From contig CAJUJO010000009.1 in assembly GCA_910586675.1 (NCBI GenBank), positions 1-21,099 of the forward strand: a stretch of 21,099 bases of DNA. Direction: 5' to 3'. A program made the position numbers and the translations under genes. The DNA is from an uncultured Christensenellaceae bacterium (GTDB taxonomy: Bacteria; Bacillota; Clostridia; Christensenellales; Borkfalkiaceae). The notes below the pieces were generated by a model that was not told where the DNA came from, did no database searches, and saw only the letters and a list, made by a program, of their open reading frames with translations. Shown in pieces: positions 7,309-14,276 of this stretch (its first letter is position 1; every line of letters starts with the position of its first letter).

Positions 7309-8460
7309 TTAACCTCCGAATCCGTTTAATAATCGAAATATAAAATTGCGTTTGCAGTTATCTTCGTAAGCCATATCCACGAGTCCTATCCGCGAGCTCA
7401 TAGATGGTTTGTTATAGTAAGGCAAGTCCGGCACGAGCTGTTCACACACGCGGTTGAGACGCTTGGAAATATGTTCGAGCGCACCGCGGATTTCGTTAAC
7501 GCCTTCTCCCGAGATATAGAGCGGTTTATAATCCAACTCTTTTCCCGAACATTCTTCTAAAAAGCCGCCTACCGCTTCGCAAATCTCATCTAACCCGTCT
7601 TTTATTTCTTCTACAAGCGCGGCGGGCGCAATTTCATAAGCGGCGCCGCGAAACAAAAATTCCCTGCTCGGCGCGTCGTCGCGCAAGAAAAGATTGGCTT
7701 TGGAAAGCAGCATAACGGCAGCTTCGTACGGAACGGAAAAGCGTTTCATAAGACGGACGGCGATTTGCGCCTTCCCGACCCAAAAGGTTTTCTGCGCGAG
7801 AATCCCGTTTCCCAAAAGCACGCTTACCGTGGAAGAGAGAAACCCCGCGTCTAAAAAGAGCGCATATTCGTCCCTCGTTTCGGAAGGGATGAGATAATTT
7901 GCCATGGCAAGCTGCGTAGGCAGAAATCCAAGCGTTATCTTTTGACCGGAAAACATAAGTTCCAGCGTATCGGCAAAATATTTTGTACAGTAAAAATAAG
8001 AAAGCACAGCGGAAATACCGCTTGCGGAAAGCCCTGTAGGATCTACGATTCTGCGGTTATCCGCAGTAACATATATCATGCTGGTCGCCCGAATAAAACG
8101 ATACCCCTGCAATTCCTCCCGTCCGCTTTCAAACAGCGCGTCCAATTCCTTTTGGCCTATTTTGCGTTTAGACGGAAAACCGATGTCCCGCTCTTTCGGA
8201 ACGACTTTCAAAAATTCTCCCGGCACGCCGACATACAGCCGCTTAATACGCTCTCCGCACGTCTGCTCTACGGAAGAAAGCGCGCGGAAAACCGCCTGCG
8301 ACAGGTTGTCCGTATCGTAAAACACTCCGTCCTGATACCCGTCGTAAGGCTCGGTCTTGCTCGCTTTGAAAACGAAGGTATTATTGATTCCTCGTTCCCC
8401 GAGAAATACGGCAACCTCGGAGGAGCGGACGTCCAAAACCGCTACGCTTTTGCGTCCCAT
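7309..8460 (-). CDS. ftsA: Divergent FtsA-like actin-fold division protein
   Basis: FtsA tethers FtsZ filaments to the membrane and recruits the divisome. Identity rests on the position directly before ftsZ, an actin-fold start (VAVLDVRSSEVAVFLGE, residues 6-22), an SHS2/1C-like segment (about 73-170, with LYVGVPGEFLKV) and an adenosine-like motif near 316-320. At 383 residues it is shorter than the usual 410-440. The nucleotide motifs are eroded. Phosphate-1 reads DVRSS instead of D-I/L-G-T/S. Phosphate-2 reads DAGFLSS (204-210) instead of DIGGGTT. The adenosine loop reads ISGEG instead of TGGGA. The last residues (about 369-381, KRNFIFRLLNGF) could form the amphipathic membrane anchor. It may bind ATP weakly or not at all. 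A PilM-like relative is an alternative, but context favours FtsA. Confidence 0.82.
   Translation of the reverse strand: MGRKSVAVLDVRSSEVAVFLGERGINNTFVFKASKTEPYDGYQDGVFYDTDNLSQAVFRALSSVEQTCGERIKRLYVGVPGEFLKVVPKERDIGFPSKRKIGQKELDALFESGREELQGYRFIRATSMIYVTADNRRIVDPTGLSASGISAVLSYFYCTKYFADTLELMFSGQKITLGFLPTQLAMANYLIPSETRDEYALFLDAGFLSSTVSVLLGNGILAQKTFWVGKAQIAVRLMKRFSVPYEAAVMLLSKANLFLRDDAPSREFLFRGAAYEIAPAALVEEIKDGLDEICEAVGGFLEECSGKELDYKPLYISGEGVNEIRGALEHISKRLNRVCEQLVPDLPYYNKPSMSSRIGLVDMAYEDNCKRNFIFRLLNGFGG
7313..7318 (-). promoter_or_regulatory. ftsZ ribosome binding site embedded in the ftsA C-terminus
   Basis: On the minus strand GGAGGT at 7312-7317 is the ribosome binding site of ftsZ and also encodes the last two residues (Gly-Gly) of the FtsA-like protein. 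The TAA stop and four bases separate it from the ftsZ ATG. Confidence 0.8.
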
Positions 8461-8493
8461 AAAGATTTTTTCCTCTGTTCGTACTTATACATT

Positions 8494-8522
8494 ATTATAA
8501 CAAAGCGACACGGGAATGTCAA
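8494..8522 (-). promoter_or_regulatory. Perfect consensus promoter of ftsA-ftsZ
   Basis: On the minus strand TTGACA (8517-8522), exactly 17 bases, then TATAAT (8494-8499). Transcription would start near 8487 with a 27-base leader to the ftsA ATG; AGAGGA serves as its ribosome binding site. It lies between the ftsQ terminator and ftsA, so ftsA-ftsZ form a separate transcription unit. Confidence 0.88.
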
Positions 8523-8551
8523 CGAAATACATTATATTTCCCGATAAGCAC

Positions 8552-8584
8552 AAAAAAAGCGCCTTCTTTCCAAAGACGCTTTTT
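8552..8584 (-). terminator. Terminator after ftsQ, ending the dcw operon
   Basis: On the minus strand an AAAAAGCG arm pairs with CGCTTTTT, and a further five pairs, two of them G-T, close a GGAAA loop. The stem is followed by a seven-T run (8552-8558). It begins four bases past the ftsQ stop codon and precedes the ftsA promoter. Confidence 0.82.
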
Positions 8585-8588
8585 ACAA

Positions 8589-9389
8589 TTAATTGCCTAC
8601 ACCAATCGGCACTGAATTGTGTTTTGCCGTGATTTCGCCCGTAAGCGGATTTTCGCTCGCAAAGATTTCCCCGTATGTTCGTTCGCGTTCGTCAAGGCTC
8701 AAATAAAGACCGATGGCTTTTTGTGCTTTTTCCTGCGCTTTGGAGGAAGGGCGATCGATAAAAACGGCAACGCCCTCCTGCATGGAAAGGGAAAAATAAT
8801 CATAACTCGCCTGCGAAGAAGGCTTGCCGAATTGAACCGAAGCAAGATTTCTTCTTACTCCGCCAAGCTTAGACTCAAATTCGCGGAACACCGCCAGAAA
8901 TTCCGAAAAAATTTCCCCTTGGGCAGCTTCGCCCTTTCGCAACTCAAGCGAAAAACCAGTCAATACGATATTTTGCCCGCCAAGCCGGTTGGAAGCATCA
9001 TCTTTATCGTATAAATAGATACCCTCCGCATCCAGCACCGCATATGTGCCGCGCTCTTCCGACCAAACCGCAAACACTTCTTCCCGCTCGGCTACGTTCA
9101 GAACAATCGTCTGCGGAAAGCGCTTTTCAATTTTTCCCTCAATTTTGAAACAAGGATATTTTTCGACCGTCGCACGGATTTCTTCCGCATCGAGAAATGT
9201 CGTACTTTTACCGACAAAGCCGTCAAGTTCCTTTTGCAGTTCTTTCGCTTCTTTTATACCCGTTTCGGAGAGAGCAGAAAAAGACGCCTGCACGGAAGTT
9301 ACCGTAAACACTGCGTTAAGCCCCGCCCCGACGGCGGCAAGGAATAAAACCGCAGCGCAAACCGTCGTCAATATCACCCTTTTTTTCAT
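8589..9389 (-). CDS. ftsQ: Cell division protein FtsQ/DivIB
   Basis: FtsQ/DivIB is a bitopic divisome protein that works with FtsL and FtsB/DivIC outside the membrane. The 266-residue protein has a short basic N-terminus (MKKR) and one hydrophobic segment at about residues 5-27. A POTRA-like stretch follows, marked by the typical YPCFKIEGKIEKRFPQTIVLNVAERE segment pattern near residues 78-103. The FtsQ beta region with VLDAEGIYLY comes near 118-127. These features and the position at the end of the dcw operon support the call more than overall similarity, since FtsQ diverges quickly. AAGGGAG lies before the ATG, and murA ends 19 bases upstream. A second DivIB-associated gene (DivIC/FtsB) is not in the window. 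Confidence 0.87.
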   Translation of the reverse strand: MKKRVILTTVCAAVLFLAAVGAGLNAVFTVTSVQASFSALSETGIKEAKELQKELDGFVGKSTTFLDAEEIRATVEKYPCFKIEGKIEKRFPQTIVLNVAEREEVFAVWSEERGTYAVLDAEGIYLYDKDDASNRLGGQNIVLTGFSLELRKGEAAQGEIFSEFLAVFREFESKLGGVRRNLASVQFGKPSSQASYDYFSLSMQEGVAVFIDRPSSKAQEKAQKAIGLYLSLDERERTYGEIFASENPLTGEITAKHNSVPIGVGN

Positions 9390-9408
9390 CTGTATCTCCC
9401 TTCGGAGT

Positions 9409-10665
9409 TTATACGCGCACGCGCTTGATTTCCGCCCCGAGATTTTTCAGTTTTCCCTGTAAATCCGAATAGCCCCTGTCGATGTGAGATAAATCGAGCA
9501 CTTCGGAGACGCCTTCCGCGCCGAGCGCGGCGATGACGAGCGCGGCCCCGCCGCGCAAATCCCCCGCAACGAGCGAAGCGCCGTGCAATTTCGGAACCCC
9601 GCGCACGAAGGCATTCCGCCCCTTAACCTCGATGTCCGCCCCCATTTTCTGTAATTCGGGAACATATTTGAAACGCGTTTCAAACAGGTTTTCCACAATG
9701 AGCGCCCCACCTTCACAGGAAGCGTTGAGCGCAGTCGTCTGCGCCTGCAAATCAGTCGGAAACCCGGGAAAAGGCATCGTTTCGATTCTCCTGTTACATT
9801 TCAGGCGACCGTTGCTCGTTATCCTTATTTTATCATTTTTAATATGTATTTTGCAACCGTTTTCGCGCAATTTATGCAAAAGCAGTCCGATATTATCTGC
9901 TTTTACCCCCACTACCTCCATTTCCCCGCCGCAAGCGGCGCAAGCCAAGAGGAAAGTTCCCGCTTCAATCCGATCCTTTACAGGCTTATAACTCACCCCG
10001 TTCAATTTTTTAACGCCCTCGATTTCGATGACGTCGGATCCCGCGCCCGCAATCTTTGCCCCCATTGCATTTAAGAAATTCTGCAAATCGACGATTTCCG
10101 GTTCCTTCGCGGCGCCCTGTAAAACCGTCCTTCCCTCCGCCATAACCGCGGCGAGCATAATATTCTCCGTTGCACCTACGCTGGGAAAATCGAGTAAAAT
10201 TTCCGCGCCGCGCAATCTGTCGCACTTGCACAGGATGTATCCGTCCCGTTCCGTAATATCTACGCCGAGATGCTTCAAAGCGTTCAAATGGAGATCAATG
10301 GGTCTGAGCCCGATGTCGCATCCGCCCGGATATGCAATAAGCGCGCGGCGGAATCGGGTAAGTAAGGAGCCGAGCATAAACACGGAAGAGCGCAGCTCCT
10401 TCGTTAAAGCAGACGATATTTCGTGCGAGCAGGCATTCGAACTGTCGATGGTAACGTCGTTACCGTGAAAGCGCACTTCCGCGCCCAATTCGCGCAGGAT
10501 TTGCGCCATGCAGAGCGCGTCGGTTATCGCGGGCGTTTCCCGTATCGTTACGGGCTTATCGGTCAGAATCGACGCGGCAAAAAGAGGCAGGACGGAGTTC
10601 TTCGCCGATTGTATCTTCACGGTTCCGTAAAGCCTCCGCCCGCCGTCTATCATATATTTATCCAT
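9409..10665 (-). CDS. murA: UDP-N-acetylglucosamine 1-carboxyvinyltransferase
   Basis: MurA transfers enolpyruvate from PEP to UDP-GlcNAc, the first committed step of peptidoglycan synthesis. The 418-residue length is standard. Catalytic residues are all visible: K22-N23 in KIQSAKN, the active-site Cys116 in the PGGCDIG loop, which is the fosfomycin-reactive residue, and Asp305 in GFPTDLQ. The Cys rather than Asp at position 116 predicts intrinsic fosfomycin sensitivity at the target. AGGAGG precedes the ATG at 10663-10665 by five bases. The gene sits between ftsW and ftsQ, where many relatives carry murG and other mur genes. A second murA paralogue, common in Firmicutes, may exist elsewhere. 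Confidence 0.97.
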   Translation of the reverse strand: MDKYMIDGGRRLYGTVKIQSAKNSVLPLFAASILTDKPVTIRETPAITDALCMAQILRELGAEVRFHGNDVTIDSSNACSHEISSALTKELRSSVFMLGSLLTRFRRALIAYPGGCDIGLRPIDLHLNALKHLGVDITERDGYILCKCDRLRGAEILLDFPSVGATENIMLAAVMAEGRTVLQGAAKEPEIVDLQNFLNAMGAKIAGAGSDVIEIEGVKKLNGVSYKPVKDRIEAGTFLLACAACGGEMEVVGVKADNIGLLLHKLRENGCKIHIKNDKIRITSNGRLKCNRRIETMPFPGFPTDLQAQTTALNASCEGGALIVENLFETRFKYVPELQKMGADIEVKGRNAFVRGVPKLHGASLVAGDLRGGAALVIAALGAEGVSEVLDLSHIDRGYSDLQGKLKNLGAEIKRVRV

Positions 10666-10688
10666 AAGTCCTCCTGATGTGAAAATAC

Positions 10689-10716
10689 GGAAAAATCCGA
10701 AAGAACTGATTTTTCC
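10689..10716 (-). other. Intercistronic hairpin between ftsW and murA
   Basis: A perfect 9-bp inverted repeat (10689-10697 with 10708-10716) with a ten-base loop lies in the 82-base gap between ftsW and murA, the largest gap inside the operon. The stem is AT-rich and no T-run follows on the minus strand, so it is not a standard terminator. It could affect mRNA stability or murA translation. Confidence 0.4.
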
Positions 10717-10747
10717 CGTCTTCTCCCGTAGTATATCTTATGAAAAT

Positions 10748-11905
10748 TTATCTTCCGTTGTGTCTTGAAACCCCGTAAACGATTCCCATTCCCGCCATCG
10801 TAACAACGAGTGAAGTATTCCCCGCACTGATGAGAGGCAACGGCAGCCCCGTAGGGGGAATGCTTCCGCTCACGACGAGCGCGTTGAGCGCCGACTGAAC
10901 GGCAAAAGCAAGCGTAATGCCGCAAACTAGCATATAGCCGTAAAAATTGCCGCAGCGGTTGGCAATTCGAAATCCCCTGTACACGACGAATCCGATCACA
11001 GCGAACAACAGTACTACGCCCAAAAATCCCGTTTCCTCCCCGATGACCGAAAGAATAAAATCGCTTTCCGCGAAGGGTAAAAAACGGTATTTTTGACGGG
11101 ATTGAAACAGCCCGACCCCAAAAAATCCGCCGTTCCCCAGCGCATACAACGACTGAATGAGTTGATACCCTTCTTCTTTCGGGGATGCCCATGGATTGAG
11201 GAAAGCCGAAAGTCTGTTTAATCGATACGGTTCGGCAATGATAAGCGCCGGAACGGCGAACAAAACAGGTACGATAATGACGGCAAGCGTCTTCCATGAA
11301 GCGCCGCTTAAAAAAATCATACCGATCATGATTGCGCCGACGCACATCGTAACGGACATATTCGGCTCCAGCATAATGAGCACGCAGATTCCCAGCCCTC
11401 CGCAGAGCACGGGGAGGATACCTTTTAAGGTATGCATCCGAGCGGGATTCTTTGCGAAATATCCAGCAGTAAAAATTATAAATCCGTATTTTGCAATTTC
11501 GGAAGGCTGAATCGTGAATGAGCCGAATCCAATCCAGCGCGTCGCCCCGTAATTGCTTTTGCCCAGCCCCGGCACAAAGACCAACACAAGTAGCACAAGC
11601 GAAAGGACGAGCGCGGGCACGCCGCATTTTCTCAGCTTACGGTAATCGAGGAAACTCATTCCTATCATTGCGGCAAGACCGAGAATAAAACCGATCAGTT
11701 GCTTGCGAAAAAAATAAAATGTATCGCCGAACTGCACTTCCGCACTGTATTTGCTCGCCGAATACACGCAAACAAGCCCGTAAGCCGCCAATAAGACAAC
11801 CGCGGCGAGAAAGAGCAAATCGCCCTTGCCCGCCTTTTCGTCCGTTTTATTTTTTACGGAAACCGCACCGAACAGGCGGAAGCGCTCAACCGTCAGTCTC
11901 TTCAC
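10748..11905 (-). CDS. ftsW: SEDS peptidoglycan polymerase FtsW
   Basis: FtsW polymerises lipid II into septal glycan strands together with the class B PBP. The GTG at 11903-11905 was chosen because GGAGGA lies five bases before it. The alternative ATG at 11995 would overlap murD by 110 bases and lacks a good binding site. The chosen start gives 385 residues with multiple membrane spans beginning near residue 28. SEDS marks are ATRWIGFGSFTIQPSEIAKYG (about 121-141), the QSLYALGNGGFFGVGL loop (251-266), ESDFILSVIGEETG (280-293) whose Asp282 sits where the conserved catalytic Asp is expected, and PLISAGNTSL (357-366). The last replaces the usual SYGGTS by SAGNTS, and EPNMS replaces the common QPDxG near 180. 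SpoVE or RodA are relatives, but context favours FtsW. Confidence 0.93.
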   Translation of the reverse strand: MKRLTVERFRLFGAVSVKNKTDEKAGKGDLLFLAAVVLLAAYGLVCVYSASKYSAEVQFGDTFYFFRKQLIGFILGLAAMIGMSFLDYRKLRKCGVPALVLSLVLLVLVFVPGLGKSNYGATRWIGFGSFTIQPSEIAKYGFIIFTAGYFAKNPARMHTLKGILPVLCGGLGICVLIMLEPNMSVTMCVGAIMIGMIFLSGASWKTLAVIIVPVLFAVPALIIAEPYRLNRLSAFLNPWASPKEEGYQLIQSLYALGNGGFFGVGLFQSRQKYRFLPFAESDFILSVIGEETGFLGVVLLFAVIGFVVYRGFRIANRCGNFYGYMLVCGITLAFAVQSALNALVVSGSIPPTGLPLPLISAGNTSLVVTMAGMGIVYGVSRHNGR

Positions 11906-13310
11906 TCTCGTCCTCCGTGATTTCTGTGCGCGTTTCCCGCTCTTCCATTTCTCCCCTCTTGCTCTCTTCGACGAGAAGGGAAAACACCTGCGCAAACCGC
12001 TCTCCGCGTTCCTCGTAACTGCGGAAGCTATCGAAGCTTGCCGAAGCGGGGCTCAAAAGCACGTTTTGTCCTTTTTTCGCCGTCAAATAGGCGACGCGTA
12101 CGGCAAGATCGAACGGGCGGCACAGCGTTACCGAAGAAAAGCCCTTTTTCAGTGCCGCATTGAGGATGCGAAAAGCGTTTTCTCCGTAGATTACGGCATG
12201 CACGACGCCGGAATTTTTTATCTCGTCAAAGAGCGGTTCATATGAATACCCCTTGTCTTTCCCGCCCAGCAAAAGAACCGTTTCCGCCTTCACGCTGCCG
12301 ATCGCCTTGATCGCGGAATCGACGTTCGTCGCCTTGGAATCGTCGATAAACGTTACGCCGCCGAGCGTGCCAATCGTCTGCAAGCGATGCGCAACGCCGC
12401 GGAACGACTTGAGCGCCGAAAAAATTGCGCCGTCGGGCGCTCCCATGATTTTCGCCGCGCAAAGAGCGGCAAGCGCGTTTGCTTCATTATGCGCCCCTTC
12501 GAGCGGCAAATCGGAAACGGGAAAAAGTTTTTCCCCGAAATAGCAGAAATTCCCCTCGGATACATATCCGCCCTCGACCCTTTCTTTAAGGGAAAACCAA
12601 ATCACCTTCGCCTTCGTTTTTTCCGCGAAGCCACGCACGACGGGATCGTCGTAATTGAGCACGGCATATTCGCTTTCTGCGGAATTTTTCAGAATACGCG
12701 ATTTCAAATATATGTAGTTTTCCATATTATAATGGCGGTTGAGGTGATCTTCTGTTACGTTCAGCACTACGGCGACGTGCGGACGCAGCGAATAAAGCGT
12801 TTCCAATTGAAAGGAAGAAATTTCTGCAACGGCTATCCCCTTTTCCCCCAACTCTTCCGCACAGGAGCTGATCGGTTTGCCGATATTTCCGCATGCAACG
12901 GATTTCATTCCCGCTTTTTTGAATATCTCGTCTAACATGGTAACGGTGGTCGTCTTTCCGTTGGTACCCGTTACCGCAACGACGGGGCAGCGGAGCGCAA
13001 GCGCGCCCAACTCCGTTTCTCCAATGACGCGCTTTCCCGCACGGCGGAATGCAACCGGAAGGGAATGATCGACGGGGATTCCGGGACTTAACACCAATAT
13101 ATCGCACTTCTCCGACTTTTCCGCCAATTCGTCTTTGCGTATCCGTACGCATCCCCGTTCCTCAAGCGCAGCCGCCGCGCGCGCCACGTTTCCATCTTCC
13201 ACGTCGTCGAATACGTATACCTTCGCTCCGTGTGCAATGAGATATTCGGACGCCGAAATTCCCGACTTCGATAATCCCGCAACGAGAAAAGTCTGTCTTG
13301 AAAAAAGCAT
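11886..13310 (-). CDS. murD: UDP-N-acetylmuramoylalanine--D-glutamate ligase
   Basis: MurD adds D-glutamate, supplied by MurI, to UDP-MurNAc-L-Ala using ATP. The 474-residue protein begins with a Rossmann-like UDP-binding domain (LVAGLSKSGIS near 9-19). The central ATPase domain has the P-loop TGTNGKTTT (114-122), and the HRLQTIG and DDSKATN segments mark the ligase active site and C-terminal domain. It is some 20 residues longer than most MurD proteins owing to an acidic tail rich in Glu, Asp and Thr. That tail overlaps the ftsW start. AGGAGAG stands directly before the ATG at 13308-13310, 12 bases after mraY's predecessor arrangement ends at 13323. Confidence 0.96.
   Translation of the reverse strand: MLFSRQTFLVAGLSKSGISASEYLIAHGAKVYVFDDVEDGNVARAAAALEERGCVRIRKDELAEKSEKCDILVLSPGIPVDHSLPVAFRRAGKRVIGETELGALALRCPVVAVTGTNGKTTTVTMLDEIFKKAGMKSVACGNIGKPISSCAEELGEKGIAVAEISSFQLETLYSLRPHVAVVLNVTEDHLNRHYNMENYIYLKSRILKNSAESEYAVLNYDDPVVRGFAEKTKAKVIWFSLKERVEGGYVSEGNFCYFGEKLFPVSDLPLEGAHNEANALAALCAAKIMGAPDGAIFSALKSFRGVAHRLQTIGTLGGVTFIDDSKATNVDSAIKAIGSVKAETVLLLGGKDKGYSYEPLFDEIKNSGVVHAVIYGENAFRILNAALKKGFSSVTLCRPFDLAVRVAYLTAKKGQNVLLSPASASFDSFRSYEERGERFAQVFSLLVEESKRGEMEERETRTEITEDESEETDG
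11903..11916 (-). promoter_or_regulatory. ftsW ribosome binding site and GTG start inside murD
   Basis: On the minus strand GGAGGA (11911-11916) and the GTG start (11903-11905) both lie within the last codons of murD, which ends at 11886. The overlap is 20 bases and suggests that ftsW translation depends on ribosomes finishing murD. Confidence 0.75.
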
Positions 13311-13322
13311 AAACTCTCCTTT

Positions 13323-14276
13323 TCAGACGAGCGGAATCAACAATAGCGCGCCGACGACCGCGGTAACGACGGTATAGACGTAAGTTATCTTTCCTTCAGA
13401 ATAACCTTTCTGTTGGAAATGATGGTGAATCGGCGCCATAAGGAAAATCCGCTTGCCCGTTTTTTTATAGTATATTACTTGAAGAATAACGGATATGCTT
13501 GAAAGGACAAACATTATTCCCGCAATCGGAATGACGAGCGCATTTCCCGTAAAGAGCGCCGCGCAGGCGGCAAAGCCGCCCAGAGAAAGAGAGCCTGTAT
13601 CCCCCATAAATACGCTCGCGCGGAAGGTATTGAATACGAGGTACGCGGCAAGCGCTCCCGTCAGGCAAAAACAGAGCAAGGATATATCCCGGTTTCCATC
13701 CTGCAGGGGAAGCATAATTCCGAGCGCAAGAAAAAATACCGCACTCACCGAACCGGCAAGCCCGTCTAACCCGTCGGTCAGATTCACGCTGTTGACGGTT
13801 GCAATCAAAACGAACACGCCAACGGGAAACATCCACCAACCGATATCGTAAGAGAGCGAGGTAAAAGGGAGATTGAGCACGGTAAGCCCGTTCAGACAGC
13901 AATAGACCGAAGCGAGAACGGCGACGGCGAGTTGAAACAGTATTTTTTGATACGCCCGAAGTCCGAGATTCTCCCCCCGTTTTTTCTTCAATAAATCGTC
14001 TAAAAAACCGACGGCGAGATATCCGAGTCCTACCGCAAGCGCAACCAAAAAAGGCTTGTCCGATACGCCGCGAAAGACGAGCGCAACGGCGGTTGCAGAC
14101 AAAATAAAAGCAAGCCCGCCCATTGTGGGCGTTCCGCTCTTATTTTTGTGTTCCGTTACGTATTTCAGAATATTCTGCCCCGTTCCTAATTTTTTCAGAA
14201 GCGGAATTTCCGCCGCGCACAATAACAGCGAAAGCGCGAAGGAAAGCAACGTGCAAATTAAAATTTCCCGAATCAT
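13323..14276 (-). CDS. mraY: Phospho-N-acetylmuramoyl-pentapeptide transferase
   Basis: MraY moves phospho-MurNAc-pentapeptide onto undecaprenyl phosphate, forming lipid I at the inner face of the membrane. The 317-residue multi-span protein has the family landmarks: KSGTPTMGG (46-54), the Mg-site aspartates in LDDLLKKKRGENLG (D93/D94), the NLTDGLDG loop (165-172), MGDTGS with Asp226, and the HHH cluster (284-286) before the last span. Its ATG overlaps the murE stop as ATGA (14273-14276), and no ribosome binding site is visible. Translation therefore probably relies on coupling to murE. murF, which normally sits between murE and mraY, is absent. Confidence 0.97.
   Translation of the reverse strand: MIREILICTLLSFALSLLLCAAEIPLLKKLGTGQNILKYVTEHKNKSGTPTMGGLAFILSATAVALVFRGVSDKPFLVALAVGLGYLAVGFLDDLLKKKRGENLGLRAYQKILFQLAVAVLASVYCCLNGLTVLNLPFTSLSYDIGWWMFPVGVFVLIATVNSVNLTDGLDGLAGSVSAVFFLALGIMLPLQDGNRDISLLCFCLTGALAAYLVFNTFRASVFMGDTGSLSLGGFAACAALFTGNALVIPIAGIMFVLSSISVILQVIYYKKTGKRIFLMAPIHHHFQQKGYSEGKITYVYTVVTAVVGALLLIPLV

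Noticed and set aside
10650..11627. A 325-codon frame on the same strand as ftsW and overlapping its end
   Set aside because: Arg-rich, no recognisable domain, while the other frame gives a full SEDS membrane protein. I regard it as an out-of-frame shadow.
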